64,000 nt of DNA from Steroidobacter denitrificans (GTDB taxonomy: Bacteria > Pseudomonadota > Gammaproteobacteria > Steroidobacterales > Steroidobacteraceae). Below are positions 18,956 to 26,635 of the stretch, piece by piece. The DNA lies in contig NZ_CP011971.1 of NCBI RefSeq assembly GCF_001579945.1, positions 2,010,001 through 2,074,000 of the forward strand. Direction: 5' to 3'. The translations under genes and the position numbers were made by a program. Within the stretch, counting starts at the first letter, position 1. Each line of letters begins with the position of its first letter. The notes beneath the pieces were generated by a model. It searched no databases. It was not told the origin of the DNA and saw nothing but the letters and a program-made list of their open reading frames with translations.

Positions 18956-19660
18956 ATGAGTACGCTGGCCACGATGAAGCCGATCGCGCGACGGATGATG
19001 CAGGTGGCAGTCCTGCTGGTGCAGGGGCTGCTGGTGCTGGGCGCCGGTTCGGGCCCGGCGCGTGCGCAGCAAGCGGAACTGCAGTCCTATGATGTCGAAC
19101 TGATCATCTTCAGGACGCTGTCCTCGGACGCCACGGCGGAGGACGGACCCCGGGAAGCGGATACCGGGCCGGCCTTCTTGCTGCCCGACGAGGAACACTC
19201 GCCCTTCGATACCGGGCCCGCCGATAGCGGATCGTCCGATACCGGGTCGTCCGATACCGGCGCCCGCACGCTCTCACCCGCCGCCGAGAATTTCCCCGCG
19301 CTCCCGGCATCGCGCTATCAGCTCACCGCCATCGCCGACACCCTGCGCCGCAGCCGCAATTACCGTCCCCTGGCTCATTTCGGCTGGACGCAGCCCGGCT
19401 ACCCGCGTCATGCAGCCAGATTCCTGTCCATCGACTCGAAGGTACCCGCCGGCAGCGGGCTGAGCGGCCGGATCGCCCTGACGCGCGGGCGCTATCTGCA
19501 CCTCACACTCGATCTCGTCCTGGAGACGGCGACCTCCCCAGGCCATCCCGTGGCGCACTACCGGTTGCAGCAGAGCCGCCGCATGCGCAGCAACGAACGC
19601 CACTACATCGATCATCCGAATTTCGGTGTCATCGCCCTGATCACCCCGTCCGGCGAGTGA
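18956..19660 (+). CDS. csiV: CsiV-family exported protein
   Basis: 234 aa. A signal peptide (about 1-38; RRMMQVAVLLVQGLLVLGAG core, Ala-rich cleavage site) is followed by the family opening YDVELIIFRT. The C-terminal SRRMRSNERHYIDHPNFGVI segment is also typical. CsiV proteins are described as peptidoglycan-binding and commonly follow mfd in Pseudomonas-type genomes, as here. A low-complexity Asp-Thr-Gly/Ser insert (about 85-102) comes from a 15-bp tandem repeat. The last 12 codons plus flanking DNA are duplicated at 20196-20246. Confidence 0.82.
   Translation: MSTLATMKPIARRMMQVAVLLVQGLLVLGAGSGPARAQQAELQSYDVELIIFRTLSSDATAEDGPREADTGPAFLLPDEEHSPFDTGPADSGSSDTGSSDTGARTLSPAAENFPALPASRYQLTAIADTLRRSRNYRPLAHFGWTQPGYPRHAARFLSIDSKVPAGSGLSGRIALTRGRYLHLTLDLVLETATSPGHPVAHYRLQQSRRMRSNERHYIDHPNFGVIALITPSGE
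19208..19260 (+). repeat. In-frame 15-bp tandem repeat inside csiV
   Basis: Three and a half units of 15 bp (GATACCGGGTCGTCC and variants, starting at 19208, 19223, 19238 and 19253) encode repeated Asp-Thr/Ser-Gly-Ser-Ser. The best-matching units are the third and the partial fourth. Confidence 0.85.
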
Positions 19661-19674
19661 CGTGCCAGGCGACG
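19624..19674 (+). repeat. 51-bp direct repeat, copy 1 (3' end of csiV)
   Basis: Identical over 51 bases to 20196-20246, and extends to 57 bases with two mismatches. This copy holds the last csiV codons (GVIALITPSGE and stop) plus 14 bases downstream. It forms the left border of the parD/parE segment. Confidence 0.95.
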
Positions 19675-19712
19675 AATTAGACCAATAAGGGCAATAAATG
19701 ATAATATGTGCG

Positions 19713-19730
19713 ACAAATGAATGAATTTGT
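19713..19730 (+). promoter_or_regulatory. Candidate ParD operator in an AT-rich leader
   Basis: ACAAAT (19713-19718) and ATTTGT (19725-19730) form a perfect 6-bp inverted repeat around GAATGA. A GATAAT box (19700-19705) just upstream could be the -10. The block 19675-19767 is clearly more AT-rich than its neighbours. Ribbon-helix-helix antitoxins usually repress their own operon through such palindromes; assignment here is inference. Confidence 0.35.
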
Positions 19731-19767
19731 ACGACAATCTGCTACTCATTCACGAAGTAAGGCTCCT

Positions 19768-20037
19768 GTGTCCGGACGTATCAACGCCCGCCTGTCCCGG
19801 CCTTTGGCCGAATTCGTAAGCCGCATGGTCGGTGAAACGGGCCTTTATGAAACTCCCAGCGAATACATCCGGGACCTGATCCGTCGCGACATGGAACGAC
19901 GCGAGGGCCAGTTCCTGCAGGACACCATCCTCACCGGCTACCGCGATCTCGCTGCTGGCCGCATATTCGAGTCGAGCGGCGACTTCAAAGCCGACATGGC
20001 CGTGCTCGATCAGAAAGAAACCAACGGTTGGCAATGA
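19768..20037 (+). CDS. ParD-like ribbon-helix-helix antitoxin
   Basis: A DNA-binding antitoxin. The N-terminal SGRINARLSRPLAEFVSRMV is the RHH strand-helix, followed by LYETPSEYIRDLIRRDMERRE, the second helix typical of ParD/CopG proteins. The C-terminal arm that normally wraps the toxin is present. I chose the GTG at 19768 (89 aa) because the homologous part begins there and AAGG lies 6 bases ahead. A GTG at 19708 keeps the same frame and adds 20 unconserved residues. Its stop overlaps the toxin start by ATGA, the usual coupled arrangement. Its partner toxin is truncated. Confidence 0.8.
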   Translation: MSGRINARLSRPLAEFVSRMVGETGLYETPSEYIRDLIRRDMERREGQFLQDTILTGYRDLAAGRIFESSGDFKADMAVLDQKETNGWQ

Positions 20038-20189
20038 CTGAACCCGTTGCGCGTTTTTTCCTGGCGCGCCGGGCCGCCCTTGATCTGCGATCTATTCACA
20101 CACATTCACGCCATGAATGGGGCGAGGACATCGCCGACCTGACGCCTGCGTTCCTTGCCGAAGTCGAAAAATTGAAGCGTAGCGTGTGA
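20034..20189 (+). pseudogene. ParE-like toxin, truncated remnant
   Basis: Starts at the ATG overlapping the antitoxin stop. Residues 1-36 fit the ParE N-terminal hairpin (ARFFLARRAALDLRSIHTHS, then HEWGEDIAD). Full ParE proteins are about 90-105 aa; this frame stops after 51, and the final 16 residues (TPAFLAEVEKLKRSV) do not continue the family pattern. The C-terminal strands with the active-site basic residues are missing. The right-hand csiV-derived repeat begins 6 bases after the stop, so the truncation is probably tied to the rearrangement. A functional mini-protein is not excluded. Confidence 0.65.
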
Positions 20190-20195
20190 TTCCGC

Positions 20196-20246
20196 CGGTG
20201 TCATCGCCCTGATCACCCCGTCCGGCGAGTGACGTGCCAGGCGACG
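20196..20246 (+). repeat. 51-bp direct repeat, copy 2 (stranded csiV tail)
   Basis: Exact copy of 19624-19674, carrying the last csiV codons out of context and ending 2 bases before the stop codon of the convergent PAS-GGDEF gene. It may mark the ancestral csiV end before the toxin-antitoxin segment entered. Confidence 0.95.
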
Positions 20247-20248
20247 CG

Positions 20249-21232
20249 TTAGTCGTCGGCCTCTCCGACCACCCGGTTCTTTCCCTGGCCCTTGGCACTG
20301 CGCAAGGCCGCCAAGGCGGCCTCGTAGAGGCGTTCATGTCCCCCGTTGCGCGCCGGCACACACGACACGACCCCGGCGCTGGCCGTGACGAAACGTGACA
20401 CGGCCGAACGCGGATGATGCACGCCCAGCTCCCGCACCCGGGCAATGACCGTCTCCGCCATCGCCTTCGCCTGTGGCAGTTCCAACCCCGTCGCCAATAC
20501 CGCAATCTGATCGTCGCCGAAACGGCCGCACAAATCGCTGGCTCGCCGGAAGCATCCGCCGATCGCCCGGGCGATCCGCTTGAACGACTGCTCCGCCCCG
20601 GATCCGCCGAACACTTCCTTGTACTGCGAATAACAATCCAGATCGAACAACAGCAGGCTGAGGCGCCGGGACTCACGCTGTGCCATGCCCCATTCGCGTT
20701 TCACCTGATCGTCGAAATAGGACCGGCGCAGCAGTCCCGTCAGCTTGTCGTCGCGCACATATGCCAGCATGGACTGAGTGCTCATCGCAGGGTCGCGCGC
20801 CTCCTGAGGATCGACGCGGCTGTCGATGCGGCTGCGATCGGTGTATTCGTGGTGGAAACTGACGAAATGGGTCACCTCTCCCCGGGCATCGCGCATCGGC
20901 GACAGCGTCACCTGGTGCCAGAACAAGGTTCCGTCCTGACGGCAGGTGCGCAGCAAGGCACGGCAGGAAACGCCTTCGTGCAAGGCGCAGCGGAGTTTTT
21001 TCAACCCGTCCTGTAACTCCGACGCCGGCAGACGCATTTGTTCGTGTTCCAGTAGTTCCTGTCCAAGCAGGGCCGATGCCTCGCAGCCCATGAGGCGTTC
21101 CATGGCAGGATTGACGAACACCACCGGCCAGCGCCCATCGCGCGCCTCGCACACGACCACCCCCTCGGGGGCGCAATCCACGGCGGTTTGCAGCAGGCCC
21201 GCATCGATACGCAGGGTGGCGTTGGCGCTCAT
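20249..21232 (-). CDS. PAS-GGDEF protein with degenerate active site
   Basis: 327 aa, soluble. A PAS domain (about 14-128: FVNPAMERLMGCEASALLGQ, then HQVTLSPMRDARGEVTHFVSFHHEYTD) precedes a GGDEF domain (about 160-320). The signature is G239-D-D-Q-I243 instead of GGDEF, and the substrate-binding FKxxND stretch reads YSQYKEV (201-207). The I-site RxxD is intact at 230-233, exactly 5 residues before the motif. By family knowledge this predicts a c-di-GMP receptor or inactive cyclase, not an active enzyme. Its ATG directly abuts the nagZ stop with no gap, so it is co-translated with peptidoglycan recycling. Confidence 0.85.
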   Translation of the reverse strand: MSANATLRIDAGLLQTAVDCAPEGVVVCEARDGRWPVVFVNPAMERLMGCEASALLGQELLEHEQMRLPASELQDGLKKLRCALHEGVSCRALLRTCRQDGTLFWHQVTLSPMRDARGEVTHFVSFHHEYTDRSRIDSRVDPQEARDPAMSTQSMLAYVRDDKLTGLLRRSYFDDQVKREWGMAQRESRRLSLLLFDLDCYSQYKEVFGGSGAEQSFKRIARAIGGCFRRASDLCGRFGDDQIAVLATGLELPQAKAMAETVIARVRELGVHHPRSAVSRFVTASAGVVSCVPARNGGHERLYEAALAALRSAKGQGKNRVVGEADD

Positions 21233-22285
21233 TCAGGCATCCAGTTCTAGATCCGGCCGCTCCAGGCAGCCCTGGACGGCCCGTTCGCAGCTCAACCACT
21301 GTGGCAATGCACGCAGCGCCAGCCGGTCCAGGCGGGACTCCCCCCGCTTGCCATGCAGGCGTGCCATGCGAATCTGGCTGGAAGGATTCCCTCTTCCCTG
21401 CATGGCGTCGATGACTTGCAGCACACCTTGACGATTATTGCAACACGACAGGACGTCACACCCCGCCGCCAGGGCCGCCTGTGCCCGGGCCACCATGTCC
21501 CCGGCCACGCCGGCGCCCGCCATGGACAGATCATCGCTGAATATGGCCCCCTGAAAGCCCAGCCGGCCGCGCAGTTCCTCTTGCAGCCAGCGCGAGGAAA
21601 ATCCGGCCGGATGCTCATCCACTGCGGAGAACAGCACATGTGCGGCCATGATGGACGCCAGTCCGTTCTCGATCAGGCGCCGGTAGGGATACAGATCCTC
21701 GGCCAGATCCGCCAGCGTCCGCCGATCCACCGGCAGCGCCACGTGGGAATCCGCCACCACCGCTCCGTGCCCTGGAAAATGCTTGGCCGTCGCCATCATG
21801 CCTGCCTCGCGCATGCCTCCCATGAAGGCGATCGCCAGTTCCGCAACGATATGCGGGTCGCGATGAAACGCCCGATCGCCGATGACCGAACTCATTCCAT
21901 AGTCCAGATCCACGCAGGGCGCGAAGCTTATATCGATGTCCACCGCCCGCAGTTCCGCCGCCATCAGCCAGCCACACTGCCGCGCCAAAGTCCGGCCCGC
22001 CGATGCATCCAGATCATAGACCCGTCCCAGGACCCGCATGGACGGCAGCACCGTGAAATCGTGGCGGAATCGCTGCACCCGCCCCCCCTCATGATCCACG
22101 GTCACCAGCAAAGCCGGCGTGCGCAGTGCGCGTATCTCGGCCACCAGGCGCTCCAGTTGCCCGATGCTGTCGAAATTGCGGGTGAACAGGATGACGGCGC
22201 CGATCGACGGATGCTGCAACAGTTCGCGATCCTCCGGCGTCAGCTCGACCCCTTGCACATCGATCATCAATGGACCCAGCGTCAT
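21233..22285 (-). CDS. nagZ: Beta-N-acetylhexosaminidase NagZ
   Basis: Cytoplasmic GH3 enzyme that removes GlcNAc from 1,6-anhydro-muropeptides during cell-wall recycling, which affects AmpC induction in some species. VDHEGGRVQRFR (about 60-70) and KHFPGHGAVVADSH (about 165-178, with the catalytic-loop His/Asp) are family signatures. The nucleophile Asp is in FSDDLSM (about 248). The ATG at 22285 has GAGGTG 4 bases upstream and gives 350 aa; a start at 22324 would overlap rlmD and lacks conservation. It is 7 bp downstream of rlmD. Confidence 0.95.
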   Translation of the reverse strand: MTLGPLMIDVQGVELTPEDRELLQHPSIGAVILFTRNFDSIGQLERLVAEIRALRTPALLVTVDHEGGRVQRFRHDFTVLPSMRVLGRVYDLDASAGRTLARQCGWLMAAELRAVDIDISFAPCVDLDYGMSSVIGDRAFHRDPHIVAELAIAFMGGMREAGMMATAKHFPGHGAVVADSHVALPVDRRTLADLAEDLYPYRRLIENGLASIMAAHVLFSAVDEHPAGFSSRWLQEELRGRLGFQGAIFSDDLSMAGAGVAGDMVARAQAALAAGCDVLSCCNNRQGVLQVIDAMQGRGNPSSQIRMARLHGKRGESRLDRLALRALPQWLSCERAVQGCLERPDLELDA

Positions 22286-22292
22286 TGACACC

Positions 22293-23786
22293 TCAGCGCG
22301 TGAACAAGGCCATGGATTCGACATGTGCCGTATGCGGGAACATGTCCATCACTCCCGCCGCCTGCAGCCTGAAACCATGCTCATGCACCAGGATACCGGC
22401 ATCACGCGCCAGGCTTGCGGGATGACAGGAAACATACAGCACTTTGGCGGCGCCGCTCTGCGCGATGAGCGGCAGCACATCCCTGGCGCCCGCCCGCGGT
22501 GGATCGAGCAGGATCTTGTCATAGGAGCGAGCCTCCCAGGGCCGCGCGGCCCAGGCTGCCTGTATCGCCGCCTCGTCCTGCGATGACGATGCGCCGGATG
22601 CCGGCAAGCCGCCGGCCCGCGCATCACGGCGCGCGCCTTCCCGGACACGCGCCGCCAGGATTTCGTCGGCCAGATTCGCCACATGGAACTCAGCGCTCGA
22701 CAACCCGTTCGAGCGGGCATTATCGCGCGCCCGCGCGATCAGTGCCGCCTCTCCTTCCACCCCTACGACCTGTGCGCCGCGGCGTGCCAGGGGCAGGGAG
22801 AAATTGCCGGATCCGCAGTACAAGTCCAGCACCCGCTCCCCCGGGGCGGGCTCCAGCAATGCCACGGCGCGCTCCACCATCGCGACATTCAACACCGTAT
22901 TGATCTGCACGAAATCGGTGGGCAGGAAGCGCACGTTCACATCGAATCCCGGCAGTCGGTACGACAGCAACCCCTGGTCCTGCAAGGCATCGGCTCGCGG
23001 CGCAACCTCTGCGGAATCCGCAGCGGGCAGCGGCGTCACGGTGTCATAGCCGCCGGGCTGCAGATGGATGCGTACCTGATGTTCAGCCGCGAACTGCCGC
23101 AGCGACGCGAGATCCTGTGGATTCGGCTGGGCCAGCACACGGATCACCAGGGCCGCCGCCGAATCTCCCGCCGCCGCCTCGACCTGCGGCACCCGGTCAC
23201 GAATGCTCAGGCTGCTCAGCAACTGCGAAAGCGGCTCGATCAAGGCATCCAGCGGCGGCTGCAGCACCTCGCAGCGCGCCAGGTCGGCGACATAGGATGT
23301 ATTGCGTTCCCGAAAACCCACGAGCGTACGTTTTTTTTGGGGCACCCAGCGCGCGCCAAGCCGGGCGCGGCGGCGATAATGCCAAACCCCTGTTTGCAGC
23401 GGCGCCAGGGTCTGCGCCGCCGTGACCCGCCCGATACGCATGAGGGCCTCGGTCAGCTGGCGCTGCTTGAACGCGATCTGTCCCGCCGGAGACAGATGCT
23501 GCAGGGCACATCCTCCGCAGATGCCGAAATGCGCGCACTGCGGCGCCACTCGCTCGGCGGACGGCTCCAGCACCCGCACCAGGTGTCCCTCATCGAAGCT
23601 GCGTCCACGCTTCAGCCGCACCCACTCGACCCGCTCGCCCGGCAGCGCCTCGTCGATGAACACGGCTTTGCCATCTACATGAGCGACGCCGCGACCGTCG
23701 TGCGCCAGATCGGCGATGAGCGCCGTCTCCACTACCCGCGGCGTACGCGTGCGTACCGGGGTGGCAGCCCGATCGGAACGGTTCAA
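22293..23786 (-). CDS. rlmD: 23S rRNA (uracil-1939-C5)-methyltransferase RlmD
   Basis: Adds the methyl group of m5U1939 in 23S rRNA. A TRAM domain (about 20-80) is followed by the cysteine cluster for a 4Fe-4S centre (CAHFGICGGCALQH, with a further Cys in LARCEVL). The SAM-binding DLYCGSGNFSLPLA and the catalytic Cys in YVSCHPASLARD complete the fold. At 497 aa it is longer than E. coli RlmD (433). Part of the excess is an inserted Arg/Ala/Ser-rich segment at about 395-435. Its start overlaps the exonuclease stop by 4 bp. Confidence 0.94.
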   Translation of the reverse strand: MNRSDRAATPVRTRTPRVVETALIADLAHDGRGVAHVDGKAVFIDEALPGERVEWVRLKRGRSFDEGHLVRVLEPSAERVAPQCAHFGICGGCALQHLSPAGQIAFKQRQLTEALMRIGRVTAAQTLAPLQTGVWHYRRRARLGARWVPQKKRTLVGFRERNTSYVADLARCEVLQPPLDALIEPLSQLLSSLSIRDRVPQVEAAAGDSAAALVIRVLAQPNPQDLASLRQFAAEHQVRIHLQPGGYDTVTPLPAADSAEVAPRADALQDQGLLSYRLPGFDVNVRFLPTDFVQINTVLNVAMVERAVALLEPAPGERVLDLYCGSGNFSLPLARRGAQVVGVEGEAALIARARDNARSNGLSSAEFHVANLADEILAARVREGARRDARAGGLPASGASSSQDEAAIQAAWAARPWEARSYDKILLDPPRAGARDVLPLIAQSGAAKVLYVSCHPASLARDAGILVHEHGFRLQAAGVMDMFPHTAHVESMALFTR

Positions 23787-24601
23787 GCGCCCCGCTCCGC
23801 GCCTGCAGTACCCTGAACAAGACCGGCGGACTCCTCGGGCCAGGCGGCCAGAAACTCCTGAAAATGCACCTGCGGCTGCGCCTTCAGCATCTCCCGGACG
23901 CGCACCACCTCCATTCGATATTCATCGAAGGAGAAGCGGCCTCGCATGAGTTCGAAACGCAAATAGATCAGATACGTATTCAGGACATCGGTTTCGCAGT
24001 AATTGCGGATGTGCTCGATCTGTCCAGCCAGCCAGGCGTCCCAGACCTTGTCGCCGCTCATGCCCAGCTTGCCCGGCAGGCCCAGCAGCAGCGCTGCCGA
24101 CTGCAGACTCACGCGGGCGCGCGGCTGGTAGCTCGCCAATACATCCATGAGATCCAGATGACGGCGATGATAGCGACTCAGATAATTGTTCCAGCGAAAC
24201 GCCTGATCGTTCTCGCCGCTCTCCCAGTAACGCGGCGCGGCGATACCATGACGCAGCGCACGATAATGCAATACCGGCAGGTCGAAACCGCCGCCGTTCC
24301 AGGACACCAGGTCCGGCGTGTATTTCTCGATACCGTCGTAGAATCGCTGAATGATTTCCGCCTCGGGTGCCCCCGGCTCTCCCAGCGACCACACCTTGAA
24401 TCCCTCGCGCATGCGCAGTCCGACCGAGATGGCCACGATACGATGCTGTTCATAGGAGAGGAACTCGTTGCCTACTTCCTCACGGCGCTTGGCCTGCATG
24501 ACGTAGCCGACCTGCTTGTCACTCAAGTCGTCCAATCCGTAGATGCGCCGTCCCAGCTCCACGTCGGGAATGGTTTCGATGTCAAAGGCAAATACGGTCA
24601 T
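23783..24601 (-). CDS. Predicted 3'-5' exonuclease, PolB-exonuclease-like (DEDD)
   Basis: RNase H-fold exonuclease related to the proofreading domain of family B polymerases. The three exonuclease motifs are readable: FDIETIPD (about 5-12), SWNGGGFDLPVL (about 98-110) and YCETDVLNTYLIY (about 200). The start at 24601 gives MTVFAFDIET; the longer GTG-initiated frame to 24658 is not conserved. It is the first gene of the exonuclease-rlmD-nagZ-GGDEF run. The substrate is not known from sequence. Confidence 0.85.
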   Translation of the reverse strand: MTVFAFDIETIPDVELGRRIYGLDDLSDKQVGYVMQAKRREEVGNEFLSYEQHRIVAISVGLRMREGFKVWSLGEPGAPEAEIIQRFYDGIEKYTPDLVSWNGGGFDLPVLHYRALRHGIAAPRYWESGENDQAFRWNNYLSRYHRRHLDLMDVLASYQPRARVSLQSAALLLGLPGKLGMSGDKVWDAWLAGQIEHIRNYCETDVLNTYLIYLRFELMRGRFSFDEYRMEVVRVREMLKAQPQVHFQEFLAAWPEESAGLVQGTAGAERGA

Positions 24602-24695
24602 ATCGATGTCGGCGCCTGTAAGGAACGTCGGGCGGCCCGATTCTACAGCGCCGACCACTCACAGAGGACTTTCAAAGGGCATCGGCCATCCCCGC

Positions 24696-25076
24696 TCAGC
24701 GCCGCATCAGCACCGCCACTGCGATGATCAGTTCCGCCTCGTCGGTCAAGGTAACGTGCCCCTCGCCGATGCCCAGGCGCTCGCATACCTGCTGTCCCTG
24801 TGCCGACCAGATGATCTCCGGTTTGCCCCAGTCGTTCGGCGCGACGCCGCAATCACGCAGCCACATGCCGTGGGCGAAGCCCGTGCCCATCGCCTTGACG
24901 ACTGCCTCCTTCGCCGCGAAACGCATCGCCAGGAAGCGCGCCGAGCGCGAATCGTGGCGATAGGCCTGCAATTCCTGCGGCATCAGCAGATGTTTGGCGA
25001 AACGTTCCCCATGGCGCTCCAGGATCCGCTGGATCCGCTCCAGACGCACCACGTCGGTGCCGATCCCATGGATCAT
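24696..25076 (-). CDS. acpS: Holo-[acyl-carrier-protein] synthase AcpS
   Basis: Transfers 4'-phosphopantetheine from CoA to the serine of ACP. The Mg-binding Asp is residue 8 (GIGTDVVRLERI) and the second signature is FAAKEAVVKAMGTG (about 53-66). 126 aa is the normal length. It lies 13 bp after pdxJ, in the usual pdxJ-acpS order, and is the last gene of the lepA-to-acpS run. Confidence 0.96.
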   Translation of the reverse strand: MIHGIGTDVVRLERIQRILERHGERFAKHLLMPQELQAYRHDSRSARFLAMRFAAKEAVVKAMGTGFAHGMWLRDCGVAPNDWGKPEIIWSAQGQQVCERLGIGEGHVTLTDEAELIIAVAVLMRR

Positions 25077-25089
25077 CGCCGCACCCCGG

Positions 25090-25842
25090 TCACGAGCCGT
25101 TCCCGATGCCGGCGACGCGCGCCGCCAGCATCAGGCGTTTCATTTCCCGTACCGCCTGCGTCAGGCCATCGATCACGGCGCGCGCAATGATGGCATGACC
25201 GATGTTCAGCTCCACGATCTCATGGATGGCCGCGATCGCCTGCACATTGTGATAGTTCAGCCCATGTCCCGCGTGCACCCGCAATCCCAGCCGCGTCCCA
25301 TGACGGGCCGCCTCCTGTACGCGCCGCAATTCCCGCGCCTGCCGCTCACCGCGCCCCTCGGCATAGGCGCCGGTATGCAGTTCCACGACCGGAACGCCCA
25401 GCGCGGCTGCCGCCTCGATTTGCACCGGCTCCGGATCGATGAACAGCGAGACCCGTATCCCCGCCCGCGCCAGGCGTACGCACGCCGGCGCCAGCACCTC
25501 GCGCTGCCCCACCACGTCCAGCCCCCCTTCCGTCGTCAGCTCGGCGCGCCGTTCGGGCACCAGGCAGCAGTCCGCCGGCCGCACCTCGCAGGCGATCCGC
25601 ACCATTTCCTCGGTCGCCGCCATCTCCAGATTCACGCGCGTCTGCAGTGCTTCCTGGCACATGCGCACGTCCCGCTCGCGGATGTGCCGGCGATCCTCGC
25701 GTAAATGGATGGTGATACTGTCCGCGCCCGCCTGCTCGGCGATGAGCGCCGCGAACAAGGGATCCGGATAAATCGTGCCGCGCGCATTGCGGAGCGTAGC
25801 GACATGATCGACGTTGACGCCTAGATGCAGGATGGAATGCAT
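25090..25842 (-). CDS. pdxJ: Pyridoxine 5'-phosphate synthase PdxJ
   Basis: Condenses 1-deoxyxylulose 5-phosphate with 3-amino-2-oxopropyl phosphate in vitamin B6 synthesis. A TIM barrel starting [16 protein letters not shown], the hallmark of Pdx[10 protein letters not shown] (about 48-56), FIDPEP (about 135) and the C-terminal [17 protein letters not shown] are further signatures. 250 aa. It is 7 bp after recO, matching the classic rnc-era-recO-pdxJ-acpS operon. Confidence 0.96.
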   Translation of the reverse strand: MHSILHLGVNVDHVATLRNARGTIYPDPLFAALIAEQAGADSITIHLREDRRHIRERDVRMCQEALQTRVNLEMAATEEMVRIACEVRPADCCLVPERRAELTTEGGLDVVGQREVLAPACVRLARAGIRVSLFIDPEPVQIEAAAALGVPVVELHTGAYAEGRGERQARELRRVQEAARHGTRLGLRVHAGHGLNYHNVQAIAAIHEIVELNIGHAIIARAVIDGLTQAVREMKRLMLAARVAGIGNGS

Positions 25843-25849
25843 ACAAACC

Positions 25850-26632
25850 TCAATTGCCTCTTCTGAGCGCCATCATCACCTGGCGGCTCTTCAATTCACG
25901 GCCTTCCAGGCAGCGATCGAGCGCCATGCGCAACAACCGGCGCGCAGCAGCGCAATCCGCCTCGTGCAGATCCTCGCGTGCCAGCGACATCAGCATCGCG
26001 CCGGAGTAGAGCATGGTGCCCGCCGGCCCGTCGTTCTGCGCCAAGTGTTCGTCGTGACCTTCGTCCGCGCCGCATTCAGACGCCCGCACCGCGCCCTGTT
26101 CGATCCGGTAGTGGTACATCGCCTGTGGCTCGAGGGGCTCGCCTGAGACCGCGTCGCGATCGAGCGCCAGTCCATAACCCAGCGCATCGAGCAGACGCTT
26201 CTCGAACAACCGCAACGGGCGCAGTGCCTCGGACCCGCTTTTCAGGGCCGCGATCGTTTCGTCGTAGAACGCGAATACCTCGGCATGCCCGTCATGGCGG
26301 GCAAACAGCTTCATCAGCAGTTCGTTGAGATAGAATCCGCTCACCAGATGCTGCGGGGGCAGACCCGACACCGCGCCGTCGAACTCCGCGTCCGTCAACC
26401 GGCCTGCCTCGCCCTGCCCCATCCAGGACAGCAGCAGGCGATTGAACGGCTGCAGCGTGGAGATCAGCGCCGCGCCGGATTTTCGCGCACTGCGCGCGCC
26501 TCGAGCAAACACCGATACCCGTCCGAAATCACGGGTGAACAGCTCCAGGATCCGACTGGTATCGCGATACGGCCGATGATGCAGCACATAGGCCGGCTGC
26601 AGTTGCACTCGACGTGCATCCGGCATGGCCAC
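25850..26632 (-). CDS. recO: DNA repair protein RecO
   Basis: RecFOR-pathway mediator that loads RecA on SSB-coated single-stranded DNA. The N-terminal OB fold (about 8-80) has the conserved [25 protein letters not shown] start (positions 12-36), followed by a helical domain. The zinc-finger cysteines of some RecO proteins are absent, as is usual in gammaproteobacteria. 260 aa. It is 3 bp after era. Confidence 0.94.
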   Translation of the reverse strand: MAMPDARRVQLQPAYVLHHRPYRDTSRILELFTRDFGRVSVFARGARSARKSGAALISTLQPFNRLLLSWMGQGEAGRLTDAEFDGAVSGLPPQHLVSGFYLNELLMKLFARHDGHAEVFAFYDETIAALKSGSEALRPLRLFEKRLLDALGYGLALDRDAVSGEPLEPQAMYHYRIEQGAVRASECGADEGHDEHLAQNDGPAGTMLYSGAMLMSLAREDLHEADCAAARRLLRMALDRCLEGRELKSRQVMMALRRGN

Positions 26633-26635
26633 CGG

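Noticed and set aside
19708-19767. N-terminal 20 codons of the longest parD frame
   Set aside because: They are outside the ribbon-helix-helix homology and overlap an operator-like palindrome, and a better ribosome site precedes the GTG at 19768.
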